64,000 nt of DNA from Mesorhizobium_K marinum (GTDB taxonomy: Bacteria > Pseudomonadota > Alphaproteobacteria > Rhizobiales > Rhizobiaceae). Both the position numbers and the translations under genes were made by a program. Location of the stretch: NCBI RefSeq assembly GCF_040813715.1, contig NZ_JBFOCH010000004.1, one strand, 5' to 3'. Below, piece by piece: positions 38,582 to 48,676 of the stretch; the stretch's first letter is position 1, and each line of letters starts with the position of its first letter. Under the pieces are notes generated by a model that saw only the letters and a list, made by a program, of their open reading frames with translations, ran no database searches and was not told where the DNA came from.

Positions 38582-39352
38582 ATGACCGTCGCCCATCTGA
38601 AGTCAGGCAAGCTCACCAACATGCCCTTCCACGAGGAGCGGGTCGATCTCGCGGCGGCGTTTCGCTGGACCGCCAGGCTGAACATGCACGAGGCGGTGGC
38701 GAACCACTTCTCGCTGTCGGTCAGCGACGACGGCACGAAGTTTCTGATGAACCCGAACCAGGTCCATTTCTCGCGTGTGCGTGCGAGCGACCTGCTGATG
38801 ATCGACGCCAGCGATCCCGAGACGTTGTCCGGCCCGAACGCCCCGGACCCGACGGCCTGGGGGCTGCATGGCTCGATCCACCGCGCCGTGCCGCATGCGC
38901 GCTGCGTCATGCACGTGCATTCGGTGCATGCCACCGTGCTGGCATCGCTTGCCGATTCCAGGCTGCCGCCGGTCGACCAGAACTCGACCATGTTCTACGG
39001 CCCGCGCCAGGTGATCGACGGCAACTATGGCGGGCTTGCCTTCGAGGAGGAGGGCGAACGCTGCGCCAAGCTGCTCGCCGACCCCCGCGTCCAGGTCATG
39101 ATCATGGGCAACCACGGCATCCTGGTCATCGGCCAGAGCGTCGCGGAAACCTTCAACCGCATGTACTATTTCGAGCGCGCCGCCGAGACCTACATCAAGG
39201 CGCTGTGGACCGGCCGTCCGCTGCGCATGCTCTCCGACGAGATCGCCGAGAGGACGGCCGCCGAACTCGACAACTATCCCGGACAGGCCGACCGTCACCT
39301 TGCCGAGCTCAAGGCCATCCTCGACGAGCAAGAGCCGGCCTACCGGAACTGA
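38582..39352 (+). CDS. Class II aldolase/adducin family protein
   Basis: A 256-residue protein of the class II aldolase fold. Zinc ligands are visible in CVMHVHSVHATV, and the third in YYFERAAETYIKA context; GNHGILVIG is the conserved turn. Members include L-fuculose- and ribulose-phosphate aldolases and many proteins of unknown substrate; the adducin-like branch (MNMHEAVANHFSLSV-type start) fits best. It stands alone between ureG (114 bp away) and the MACPF-like gene, with a good GGAGGAAC site upstream. Confidence 0.88.
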   Translation: MTVAHLKSGKLTNMPFHEERVDLAAAFRWTARLNMHEAVANHFSLSVSDDGTKFLMNPNQVHFSRVRASDLLMIDASDPETLSGPNAPDPTAWGLHGSIHRAVPHARCVMHVHSVHATVLASLADSRLPPVDQNSTMFYGPRQVIDGNYGGLAFEEEGERCAKLLADPRVQVMIMGNHGILVIGQSVAETFNRMYYFERAAETYIKALWTGRPLRMLSDEIAERTAAELDNYPGQADRHLAELKAILDEQEPAYRN

Positions 39353-39653
39353 GAATTCCGGCCCGGGGACGTACCGACCCACCGGAGTGTATTCCCGGTT
39401 GGCCGTGAGCCTTGCCGTGTAGCGCGGCGGTTATCCCTGACTTTTCAATGCTCGCTCCGATTTGGCAGCGGCGGGTGCATCGGTTCGCAAGAATTTTAGC
39501 GATTATCCGCATGTTGACATGAAATCCCGTTACGGGTGATCGTCTCCACGTTGCTCATCGTTGGCGAAGATTTCTTCGCCTGCATCTGGCATTTCTGACC
39601 GGAACGTCACCTTTTTGGGGGCGATACTGGCAGACGACGAGGAGACGCATTCG
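39353..39653. other. Intergenic region before the MACPF-like gene
   Basis: This is 301 bp without a gene and visibly less GC-rich than its surroundings from about 39440 to 39600. TTGACA at 39514-39519 is a perfect -35 hexamer, but the sequence 17 bp later (TGATCG) is a poor -10. A promoter for the following gene is likely here, yet not pinned down. Confidence 0.4.
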
Positions 39654-41315
39654 ATGACGGACAGGCCGGTACTGAAGGACTTCGGCAATACGATCGAGGT
39701 CCGGACCCTTGACGACTACGCCACGGGCGGTGGCTACGACGCACTCAAGTTCACGCGCTCGGCCAGCGCGCTCGAGCCGGTGAGCCCCCAAAGGGGCGGC
39801 CGCGACTTCGGCTACTGCAAGGTCTGGGCGGCGATGTCGGCACGCCAGTTGATGGACGAACTGGCGGCGGAGCTAGATCTGCGCGCCGCCTATCTCGGCG
39901 CCGAGGCCGGGGTTGCCGCCAGGCTGGTCAACTCCTTCAGCTACAACGAGACGTCCTTCGTCATCATCGCCAAGCAGACGGTCGAGGCAGGCAACCTGAC
40001 GATCGCCAACGATACGGCGGCCCTGCATCTGTCCAAGGAAGCGCGCGAGAAGCTCGCAAACGACCTCGACGGGTTCCACCGCAAGTTCGGCGGCTACTAC
40101 TGCCACACGGTGGTTCTGGGTGGCGAGGTCTATGTCGCCTACCAGTGCACCATGTCGACCAAGGCCCGGGCGCAGGACGTCAGCGCCGAGATCAGCGGCA
40201 CCTATCCGGACCTCGGCTCGCTGATGGTCAAGGTCTCGAAGGTGATGAGCGAAACCAGCTCGGAGTCCCAGTGGCGGATGACGGCGCAAACGCTGGGCGC
40301 CGGCGGAACGCTCGATCCCTTCGATCCTGAAAAGCCGGAGACGGTGCGGGCGGCAGTCATGAAGTTCCTCAAGGATTTCGAGGCGAACGTCCGCAAGAAC
40401 CCGCAGCCCTATTACGGCCGCTACGACGGATACTGGCGCTTCTTCGACGAGGCCGCCGACCTCAAGGGGCGGGTCTATGAAACGAGCCTAATTGTCGATG
40501 CGCTGAGCGACTGGGCAACCGGCTACGCCGACGTGCTGGCGACGATCCATGCCTTCCTCGATCCCGCCAACCGCGAGGGCTATCACGTCGACAGCGAAAG
40601 CCGGACCAGGCTGCTCGCCATGGAGCGCGAGATCCTTGCCGCCTGGAAGATACTGAAGGGTCGCTATTCGGTGATGGAGATGTTCGGCGACTTCGTGCCG
40701 CCGGAGCAGATCGAGGGCATCGGCGACCACCCGCCGGCGGGCTACCGCGAGGCGGTCGAGGCGATGCGCACCCAGTTGCGCACGCAGATGTTCCATGGCC
40801 AGCGGGTCTACATGCGCTTCCCGGCGAGCGCGCTCAATGTCGGCAAGGCCAGCATGACCATTCCTGCCGAAGAGCAGGGCGAGGAGATCCCCGGCAAGAC
40901 CGGCCTCGACGGGGAGTCCTGGCCCTATGTCAGGCTCTCGGCTTCCCAGAAGCAGACCTACATCCTGCGCCCGGTGAACAAGAAGGACGGCGACCAGCTG
41001 TGCCACGGCGACAAGGTCAGGATCGAGCAGGTGGAGCCGGCCTACAAGGGACAGCAGCTCTACATGCCGGACAGGTGGCGGGTCTGCACGGTCTGGACGG
41101 CGATCTACAAGGGAACCGAAAGCAAGAAGTACGAGTGGACGGTCACCATCGACGGCTGCGCCGACACCACCCGCGTGGTGTCGACGGACGACACGATTCG
41201 CCTGACCAACATGAACGATGCGAACTGGTTCATGTGCCCGGTCTGGACCGACTACCTCGGCGTGACCAAAGACGTCGGCGACGACTGGAAGATGAATTTC
41301 GCCCACAGTCCCTGA
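39654..41315 (+). CDS. Putative MACPF-like pore-forming protein
   Basis: A 553-residue protein of no assigned family in my reading. At residues 145-157 it has FGGYYCHTVVLGG, matching the MACPF signature pattern (aromatic-G-x-H/Y-aromatic-six residues-GG). It is followed by strand-like VYVAYQCTMSTKARAQDV and a Ser-rich stretch (MSETSSESQWRM) such as follows the signature in MACPF proteins. Residues of about 255-400 look helical. A C-terminal beta-rich domain (about 410-553; YILRPVNKKDGDQLCHGDKV) could bind a target. There is no signal peptide or membrane helix, so release would need lysis or a dedicated system. It stands alone, with lower-GC DNA upstream. Perforin homology is inferred from a motif and must be tested. 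Confidence 0.5.
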   Translation: MTDRPVLKDFGNTIEVRTLDDYATGGGYDALKFTRSASALEPVSPQRGGRDFGYCKVWAAMSARQLMDELAAELDLRAAYLGAEAGVAARLVNSFSYNETSFVIIAKQTVEAGNLTIANDTAALHLSKEAREKLANDLDGFHRKFGGYYCHTVVLGGEVYVAYQCTMSTKARAQDVSAEISGTYPDLGSLMVKVSKVMSETSSESQWRMTAQTLGAGGTLDPFDPEKPETVRAAVMKFLKDFEANVRKNPQPYYGRYDGYWRFFDEAADLKGRVYETSLIVDALSDWATGYADVLATIHAFLDPANREGYHVDSESRTRLLAMEREILAAWKILKGRYSVMEMFGDFVPPEQIEGIGDHPPAGYREAVEAMRTQLRTQMFHGQRVYMRFPASALNVGKASMTIPAEEQGEEIPGKTGLDGESWPYVRLSASQKQTYILRPVNKKDGDQLCHGDKVRIEQVEPAYKGQQLYMPDRWRVCTVWTAIYKGTESKKYEWTVTIDGCADTTRVVSTDDTIRLTNMNDANWFMCPVWTDYLGVTKDVGDDWKMNFAHSP

Positions 41316-41362
41316 CCGGCGGGCAGTCGCGGTCGGTCAGGTCCAGAGCCGGGGCGGCAGGT

Positions 41363-42123
41363 TCAGAGCATGCCGAGCAGCTGTCTCACGTCTTCGGCGG
41401 TGCCGGCGACATGCGCGCCGTCCGGCCCGGTCGCCGGCCGTTCCGGCCAGAAGATCGTCCGCATGCCCGCCGCCAGCCCGGCGCGCGAGCCGGTGGCGCT
41501 GTCCTCCATCACCACCGTGTCCGCCGGGTCGATGCCGGTCAGCCACGCGGCGCGCAGATAGGGCTCGGGGTGCGGTTTGCCCTCCTGCACGTCGTTGCGG
41601 GTGACGCTCTTGATGCCCGGCTCGACGATGCCGATCGCCCGCATGTTCGCCTCGACGATGAGGCGGTCCGAATTCGAGACGATGGCCTGCACCACGCCCA
41701 TGCGCNTTCCTGCACGTCGTTGCGGGTAATGCTTTTGATGCCCGGCTCGACGATGCCGATCGCCCGCATGTTCGCCTCGACGATGAGGCGGTCCGAATTC
41801 GAGACGATGGCCTGCACCACGCCCATGCGCTGCAGGTCGCGGAAGATCTCGAGCGCGCCCGGGCGCTGCTGCAGGCGTGGCGCGTGCTGGAGGTAGTGGC
41901 TGTACTTGCGCCGGATCCAGTCGTCGTAGGGCAGCGTCAGGCCGAACTCGTCGCGCATCATTTCGTAGACCGGCCATGCCGCGATGCCGAGCACGCGTTC
42001 GTGCAGGTCCGGCGGCGGCGCGATGCCGACGCTCCTCATCGCCGTCACCAGCGCCTCGTCGTGCAGCGGCTCGCTGTCGATCAGCGTTCCGTCCATGTCC
42101 CAGTAGACTGCCTTGGGGGTCAT
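41363..42123 (-). CDS. HAD-family sugar phosphatase (broken by an assembly join)
   Basis: A haloacid dehalogenase-like phosphatase starting MTPKAVYWDMDGTLIDSEPL (motif I DxDGT). Motif II is IVSNSD, the motif III region contains GKPHPEPYL, and motif IV is VVMEDSATGSRAGLAAGM. The cap is of the beta-phosphoglucomutase type. A join at N41706 repeats 123 bp at an offset of 125 bp and shifts the frame; the corrected length is 211 residues. It is divergent from the SorC regulator and belongs with the polyol system by context. A GAAGGAGGGGG stretch lies upstream. Confidence 0.9.
41583..41830 (-). repeat. Assembly join at N41706: 123-bp near-identical copies
   Basis: Positions 41583-41705 and 41708-41830 are the same part of the HAD gene at an offset of 125 bp with three visible differences (gtgacgctct against gtaatgcttt). 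The frame is lost across the join. Confidence 0.9.
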
Positions 42124-42292
42124 TGCGGCTCCCTTCCTGTCCCCCTCCTTCTGCACATTCTTCCGGTAAAATCGATGACCAATATGATGCGTCGCGCCAT
42201 GACCCCGGATTTTGTCGCGACAGGATCGTCGAGGATCGTTCCGCTGGCGGGTTTTCGGCGCAGGAAACGTGTGTTTCGCCTGCGTGCTGGAA

Positions 42293-42551
42293 ATGAACAT
42301 TTGCCCGACCGATCAGACAATTGCACATCGCGGAATTCCCTGTAAGACTGCGCCCGCGCTGAACAGGCTTGGGATCGATGAGCATTCGTCAGGACACTGC
42401 TGCGGCCAACCCNCTCGCTTGCTTGCCGGACATGAACATTTGCCCGACCGATCTGACAATTGCACATCGCGGAATTCCCTGTAAGACTGCGCCCGCGCTG
42501 AACAGGCTTGGGATCGATGAGCATTCGTCAGGACACTGCTGCGGCCAACCC
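42293..42551 (+). repeat. Assembly join at N42413: 120-bp near-identical copies
   Basis: Positions 42293-42412 and 42432-42551 repeat at an offset of 139 bp with few differences (gatcagac against gatctgac). They cover the upstream region and first codons of the SorC gene, so the start codon and operator both appear twice. The short piece 42414-42850 is probably a contig of the second strain. Confidence 0.88.
42433..42444. promoter_or_regulatory. Candidate SorC operator half-site upstream of sorC
   Basis: TGAACATTTGCC (also at 42294-42305 through the assembly duplicate) matches 11 of 12 bases of TGAGCATTTGCC on the minus strand at 46957-46968 in the polyol-importer promoter. A related ACAATTGC follows 20 bp after ACATTTGC. 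A shared site for the SorC-family regulator is plausible. Confidence 0.4.
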
Positions 42552-43758
42552 GCGACTGGACGACGCCGCGCGCGCCGGCTGGCTCTACTACGTTGCAGGC
42601 AACACGCAGGACCAGATCGCCACGAAACTCGGCATCTCCAGGCAGTCGGCCCAGCGGCTGGTTTCGCTCGCGGTGTCCGAGGGGCTGATCAAGGTCCGTG
42701 TCGACCATCCGATCGCCAAGTGCCTCGATCTCGCGGCGCGGCTCGGAGCGCGCTTCGCGCTCGATTTCATCGAGGTCGTCCCGAGCGATCCAGGGTCCTC
42801 GTCGACCACCATCGGCGTGGCGCAGGCCGCCGCCGCCGAGATCGAGAAGCNGGGCTGGCTCTACTACGTCGCGGGCAACACGCAGGACCAGATCGCCACG
42901 AAACTCGGCATCTCCAGGCAGTCGGCCCAGCGGCTGGTTTCGCTCGCGGTGTCCGAGGGGCTGATCAAGGTCCGTGTCGACCATCCGATCGCCAAGTGCC
43001 TCGATCTCGCGGCGCGGCTCGGGGCGCGCTTCGCGCTCGATTTCATCGAGGTCGTCCCGAGCGATCCGGGGTCCTCGTCGACCACCATCGGCGTGGCGCA
43101 GGCCGCCGCCGCCGAGATCGAGAAGCGGCTCAGGGCGGAGACGCCGCTGGTGATGGCGATCGGCACCGGGCGGACTCTGAAGGCGGCCATCGAGCAGTTG
43201 CCGCAGATGGACTGCCCGCAACACAAGATCGTCTCGCTCACCGGCAACATCGCACCGGACGGCTCCGCCGCCTTCTACAACGTGATCTTCTCCATGGCGG
43301 ACCGCATCAAGGCGCGCGCCTTCCCGATGCCGCTGCCGGTCATCGCCTCCTCGGCCGAGGAGCGCGCCATGCTGCTCAGCCAGCCGATGATACAGCCGAC
43401 GCTCGAGCTTGCGGCCCGCGCCGACGTCACATTCGTCGGCATCGGCGATCTTGGGCCGAAGGCGCCGCTCTACGAGGACGGCTTCATCACCGAGGCGGAG
43501 CTGAAGGCGATTCAGAAGGCGGGCGGCGTCGCCGAGATTGTCGGCTGGGTGTTCGACCGCGAAGGCAGGTTGATCGAAGGCGCCACCAACGACCGCGTCG
43601 CGTCGGCGCCGCTGCCTTCGCGCGAGCGCTCGCTTGTGGTCGCGCTGGCCATGGGCGAGAACAAGCTGCCCGGCATCGCTGCCGCGGTCACCCGCCGGCT
43701 GGTCAATGGCCTGGTCACCGACGAGCGCACGGCGTCCGCCCTCCTGGCGGCCGGCTGA
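42517..43758 (+). CDS. SorC-family sugar-binding transcriptional regulator (with assembly duplicate)
   Basis: The protein begins MSIRQDTAAANPRLDDAARA. The N-terminal helix-turn-helix is TQDQIATKLGISRQSAQRLV. The C-terminal SorC/DeoR-like sugar-phosphate sensor domain contains IGTGRTLKAAIEQL and GIGDLGPKAPLYEDGF. A join at N42851 repeats 274 bp in frame (92 codons), so the helix-turn-helix appears twice; the corrected length is 321 residues, normal for the family. SorC-type regulators control polyol genes in rhizobia, and the smo/mtl cluster lies 3 kb away. It is divergent from the HAD phosphatase. Confidence 0.9.
   Translation: MSIRQDTAAANPRLDDAARAGWLYYVAGNTQDQIATKLGISRQSAQRLVSLAVSEGLIKVRVDHPIAKCLDLAARLGARFALDFIEVVPSDPGSSSTTIGVAQAAAAEIEKXGWLYYVAGNTQDQIATKLGISRQSAQRLVSLAVSEGLIKVRVDHPIAKCLDLAARLGARFALDFIEVVPSDPGSSSTTIGVAQAAAAEIEKRLRAETPLVMAIGTGRTLKAAIEQLPQMDCPQHKIVSLTGNIAPDGSAAFYNVIFSMADRIKARAFPMPLPVIASSAEERAMLLSQPMIQPTLELAARADVTFVGIGDLGPKAPLYEDGFITEAELKAIQKAGGVAEIVGWVFDREGRLIEGATNDRVASAPLPSRERSLVVALAMGENKLPGIAAAVTRRLVNGLVTDERTASALLAAG
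42577..43126 (+). repeat. Assembly join at N42851: 274-bp near-identical copies
   Basis: Positions 42577-42850 and 42853-43126 repeat at an offset of 276 bp, differing at a few mainly silent sites (gttgcaggc against gtcgcgggc). Because 276 is a multiple of three, the SorC frame stays open but contains 92 extra codons. Confidence 0.9.
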
Positions 43759-43794
43759 GCATTTCTGCCGGTTGGCCGAATTCCGCAGCGTGCC

Positions 43795-44004
43795 TTATGA
43801 CGCATGGGGAAAATGCATCTCCGGCCGGTGTGCGCGTCCGTCACCCCGGGCGACATCCCGGGAACGTGCGCCGCCGTCGGCGAGCCCGAGGTCGCGACGC
43901 AGGTGGTCGGGCATCTCGTCGATATCCAAACGCTTGATACGAAACCCAGAGAACGCGGCAAACACGCGTCGAGCAACGGCTGAGGCAGGGTTGGCGTAGC
44001 TCAT
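43795..44004 (-). CDS. Small DUF1127 (YjiS-like) protein
   Basis: A 69-residue protein whose core FRIKRLDIDEMPDHLRRDLG is a DUF1127 motif. These short arginine-rich proteins are abundant in Rhizobiales, and some act in RNA binding or phosphate and metabolism control. The start at 44004 (MSYANPASAVARRVF) has AAGGAGA upstream. It is divergent from the LysR gene with about 100 bp between them. The tail after the motif (GARSRDVARGDGRAHRPEM) is longer than in short family members. Confidence 0.75.
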   Translation of the reverse strand: MSYANPASAVARRVFAAFSGFRIKRLDIDEMPDHLRRDLGLADGGARSRDVARGDGRAHRPEMHFPHAS

Positions 44005-44084
44005 CGTTCTCTCCTTGGTCGGTCGTTTTCCCTGCGCCTCATATGCTGCTTCCGCAGCTTGTCCGCCAATTGAACCTGGCATAG

Positions 44085-44109
44085 CATGCATAAGGGATAT
44101 TTATGCATG
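44085..44109. promoter_or_regulatory. Inverted repeat overlapping the LysR start
   Basis: A 9-bp perfect inverted repeat, CATGCATAA at 44085-44093 and TTATGCATG at 44101-44109 with a 7-bp spacer, contains a T-N11-A core typical of LysR sites. It overlaps the start codon of the LysR gene and lies about 80 bp upstream of the divergent DUF1127 gene, fitting autoregulation and control of that gene. Confidence 0.55.
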
Positions 44110-45045
44110 AACCTGCCGCCGCTCGCTGCCATTCGCGCCTTCGAGGCTGCCGCCAGGCTGTCGTCCTTCACGCGGGCGGCTGAGGAACTGGCGATGACGC
44201 AGGCCGCCGTCAGCTACCAGATCAAGGTGCTTGAGGAGCGTGTCGGCCAGCCGCTCTTCGTCCGTCGGGCCCGCCACGTCGAACTCACCGAGACGGGCCG
44301 TGTGCTTTCGGCCGGTGCGTCCGAGGCGCTGCGCATCCTTGCGGAAAGCTACGAACAGGCGCGAACCGGCGGACAGGGCACCTTGTCGATCAGCACGATC
44401 CCGACTTTCGCCGCCAACTGGCTGGCGCTGCGCCTGGGTTCGTTCCAGGTCGCCCATCCGGCGATCGCGGTGCGGTTGGAAACGTCCGACCGGGTGGTCG
44501 ATCTCGCGCAGGACAACATCGATGTCGGCATCCGGACGGGCGCCACGGGCGAATGGCAGGGGCTCGCCGCGCATCGCCTGTTCCTGGCCGACTTCACGCC
44601 GATGCTGAGCCCGTCGCTCGCGGCCACGATCGGCGGCGTCAGGGAGCCCGCCGATCTGCTCCGGCTCCCGATCGTCGACGCCGGCGATCCCTGGTGGGCG
44701 ATGTGGTTCGACCTTGCAGGCATCGACGCGCGCGAAAACCTGGCGGCGAGGACGCGCAGCCAGCTGAATTCGCAGGCCTTCGAGGGGCGCGCGGCCGTGG
44801 CCGGCGTCGGCGTCGGGATCCTGACCCGCGCGCTGTTCACCGCGGAACTCGATAGTGGCAGCCTGGTCCAGCCGTTCGACATCGTCGGCAACGACGGCCA
44901 CGCCTACTGGCTGGTCTACCAGCAGGCCCGCCGCAACACGCCGAAGATCAGGGCGTTTCGCGAATGGATGCTGAGGGAGATAGGCGCGATGTCGGGGCGA
45001 TCGGCCGGCGCAGACCTGGCTGGTCCTTTGGCCGCTGGCCGGTGA
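44107..45045 (+). CDS. LysR-family transcriptional regulator (GcvA-like)
   Basis: A 312-residue regulator. The N-terminal helix-turn-helix is MNLPPLAAIRAFEAAARLSS followed by FTRAAEELAMTQAAVSYQI, the GcvA-like opening. The substrate-binding domain (about 95-300) contains VDLAQDNIDVGIRTG and a dipping motif GVGVGILTRALF. I use the ATG at 44107; the upstream ATG at 44086 lies in the inverted repeat and would add seven residues. It is divergent from the DUF1127 gene. The target pathway is unknown. Confidence 0.9.
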   Translation: MNLPPLAAIRAFEAAARLSSFTRAAEELAMTQAAVSYQIKVLEERVGQPLFVRRARHVELTETGRVLSAGASEALRILAESYEQARTGGQGTLSISTIPTFAANWLALRLGSFQVAHPAIAVRLETSDRVVDLAQDNIDVGIRTGATGEWQGLAAHRLFLADFTPMLSPSLAATIGGVREPADLLRLPIVDAGDPWWAMWFDLAGIDARENLAARTRSQLNSQAFEGRAAVAGVGVGILTRALFTAELDSGSLVQPFDIVGNDGHAYWLVYQQARRNTPKIRAFREWMLREIGAMSGRSAGADLAGPLAAGR

Positions 45046-46800
45046 TCAGGCCACCGCGCGTGCGTCGGTCAGGCCCGACGCGAATGCCGCGCCCTGCGGC
45101 ACCACATGCACGTGCAGCGGCCGCCTGCTGCCGCGGATCGCGATCTCGCGCGCCTCGTAGTCGGAGAAGTCGAGCCCTGAAAGCGACGCGACCGCGTCCG
45201 AGACGACGATCGCGGCGTTGAATTCCTTGGCCGCGGATTCCAGCCGGCTTGCCACGTTCACGGTGTCGCCGATCGCGGTGACATGCATGGCGCCGCCGTA
45301 TCCCATCGCGCCGACGATGGCCGGGCCGGCATGGATGCCGATCGCGACGCGGAGCGGGGCCGGGATCTCGGCGGCGAGTTCCTCGCTCAGCCGGTCGAGC
45401 TCGGCCAGGATGGCGGCCGATGCGGACAGCGCCTGCCGGCAGGCTTCCGCGGTCGATCCGTTGAGGCCGAACAGCGCCATCGCGCCGTCGCCGATGAACT
45501 TGTCGAGCGTCCCGCCCGACTGTTCCACCGCCTTGCCGACGATCGCGAAATAGCGGTTGAGCAGGAAGACGATGTCGTAGGGTAGTCTGTGGTCGGCGAG
45601 CGCGGTGAAGCTTCTGATGTCGCAGAACAGCACGGCGATCTCCTGCTCGCGGCCAGGCGTCGTCGGGCGCAGGCCCGTGGTCAGGGCCCGCTCGCGGTCG
45701 GCGGCCAGCAGCGGTAGGACCGTCAGCGGCGCCGTCGGCCTGAGCTGGCAGGCGAGGCGCACTTCCGGGATGGCGTGGATGCGGGTCAGCGTCGCGCATT
45801 CGAGAGGACTCGGCGGCGGCAGGGTCTCGACGCCTGCGGTCACGCGGATGCGGCAGGTCGAGCAGCGGCCCTTGCCGCCGCAGACGGCATAGTGGGGAAC
45901 GCCGCCGATGCGGCTTGCCTCGAGCACGCTGGTGCCGCGGGGCACCCGCACGACCTGCCCGCCTTCGTAGCGGACTTCGACTAGGTTGCGCCGGGCCATG
46001 ACCTGGCGCAGCGCGCGCAGCGCGAGCGTTCCGGCGACGGCGGCGATCGCCACGGCATAGACGGTTGTCAGGAGAAGATCCTTGGCTGCAAGTGCCGCCC
46101 AGATGCGCTCGAGCGCGGCGTCGTCCGGCACAGGCGGCAGCGGCAGGCTCTGGACCACCTTGCCGGCGTCGGCGAAGCCGAGCAGCGCCAGCACCGGAAC
46201 CAGCACCGCGGCGATCAGCAGGAAGGGCGCCGCGGTCGCATACCAGGGCCGGAAGCGCAGCCAGAAATGCAGGCCGAGGCAGCCATGCGCCCAGATGACG
46301 AGCAGCGCCAAGACCTGCTTGACGCCCGTCGCCGGTGAATCGATCCACAGCGCCCGCACCACGAACTCATAGTCGATCTCGGTGCCGGTCATCGACCCGT
46401 AGACCCGCGTTCCGATGACGTGCTCGGCGACCAGCAGCGGGATCAGGAGCCCGAGCACGACCTGCGCCGCCTCCTTGGCGGGCATGCGCAGGGTCCGCTT
46501 GAGATAGAGGGTGCGCAGCACCAGCACGAAGTGGACGGCGGCAGCGCCATAGAGAAGCACGGAGCCCACCGGCGTACGCCACGGTTCGGTCAGCCATTCG
46601 AGGCCCGCGTCGGCCGCCTCGATCGAGAACAGGTTCAGCGCGACGTTGGCCATGTGCATCGTCACGAAGAGCATCAGCGTAAGGCCCGACGCCAGCCTGG
46701 CCGTGCGCAGGGCTTGTTCCGGCACGCGCCCGCTGCGCGGCCGTGGCGAGGCGGGCGTCTGTGGCGCGGAAGTGGTCTCGGCCGGGGCGTCGTTCGTCAT
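45046..46800 (-). CDS. Membrane adenylate cyclase with 2Fe-2S ferredoxin domain
   Basis: A 584-residue three-part protein. Residues of about 35-300 carry about six membrane helices with spaced histidines (LFVTMHMANVALN, AAAVHFVLVL, WAHGCLGLHFW), a possible heme-binding membrane domain like succinate dehydrogenase subunits. A plant-type 2Fe-2S domain (about 300-385) has CGGKGRCSTC with a distal Cys in VRLACQLRP. The class III cyclase domain (about 405-575) has VLFCDIRSFTALAD and GTLDKFIGDGAMALFG. This architecture links redox state to cyclic AMP. It is divergent from the polyol importer with 194 bp between. Confidence 0.92.
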   Translation of the reverse strand: MTNDAPAETTSAPQTPASPRPRSGRVPEQALRTARLASGLTLMLFVTMHMANVALNLFSIEAADAGLEWLTEPWRTPVGSVLLYGAAAVHFVLVLRTLYLKRTLRMPAKEAAQVVLGLLIPLLVAEHVIGTRVYGSMTGTEIDYEFVVRALWIDSPATGVKQVLALLVIWAHGCLGLHFWLRFRPWYATAAPFLLIAAVLVPVLALLGFADAGKVVQSLPLPPVPDDAALERIWAALAAKDLLLTTVYAVAIAAVAGTLALRALRQVMARRNLVEVRYEGGQVVRVPRGTSVLEASRIGGVPHYAVCGGKGRCSTCRIRVTAGVETLPPPSPLECATLTRIHAIPEVRLACQLRPTAPLTVLPLLAADRERALTTGLRPTTPGREQEIAVLFCDIRSFTALADHRLPYDIVFLLNRYFAIVGKAVEQSGGTLDKFIGDGAMALFGLNGSTAEACRQALSASAAILAELDRLSEELAAEIPAPLRVAIGIHAGPAIVGAMGYGGAMHVTAIGDTVNVASRLESAAKEFNAAIVVSDAVASLSGLDFSDYEAREIAIRGSRRPLHVHVVPQGAAFASGLTDARAVA

Positions 46801-46914
46801 GGCTGCAGCTTGGCAGGGTCGCGGCACCGCATCAATGCCCTGCAGGGGGACGCTTCGTACACGCCGCGGCGACGAAGGGGCGGTTGGGTGCTGCGGCGCA
46901 ACATCGAATCCGGC

Positions 46915-46969
46915 TTGACAGCTTCGCGACTTGAGCGAATAAATGCCCACAACCAAGGCAAATGCTCAC
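46915..46969 (+). promoter_or_regulatory. Polyol importer promoter with candidate operator
   Basis: The perfect -35 TTGACA at 46915-46920 and AATAAA at 46938-46943 are 17 bp apart. AAATGCCCAC at 46941-46950 and AAATGCTCAC at 46960-46969 form a direct repeat over the -10 and start region. The second contains the reverse of TGAGCATTTGCC, shared with the SorC promoter. The ribosome site GGGAGG is at 46981-46986. Confidence 0.55.
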
Positions 46970-46994
46970 TTGGTTTCCATGGGAGGTATTCTGG

Positions 46995-48431
<1,437 letters not shown>

Positions 48432-48463
48432 GCCCACAACGAAAAGGCATCCTCCCGATGCCT

Positions 48464-48492
48464 GCCGTCCGGGGCCCCTGTCCCCGGACGGC
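48464..48492 (+). terminator. Intercistronic stem-loop after smoE
   Basis: An 11-bp perfect stem (48464-48474 with 48482-48492) with a 7-nt loop, 33 bp after the binding-protein stop and followed by GATTTCC. It parallels the hairpins after the other two binding-protein genes and probably sets the ratio of binding protein to permease. The rest of the 245-bp gap contains only shorter GC-rich palindromes. Confidence 0.6.
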
Positions 48493-48676
48493 GATTTCCA
48501 GGACAGCATCCTCCTCCCGCGTCGGCGGGTGGAGGCGACCGGCAGACGGTGAGGGACGCAGCCCTGCGGGCCGTTGAGACCGTTCCTCGCCCTTGCCCTC
48601 TCCCCGTGGAGCGGGGAGGCGCATGCACCGCAGGCGCCAGTCGGCGCCGGGCGACCCGACCTGAGGGGAGGAGATC

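Noticed and set aside
41312..41340. Seven-bp inverted repeat at the end of the MACPF-like gene as terminator
   Set aside because: The stem is short, the loop long (15 nt), there is no T tract, and it overlaps the stop codon.
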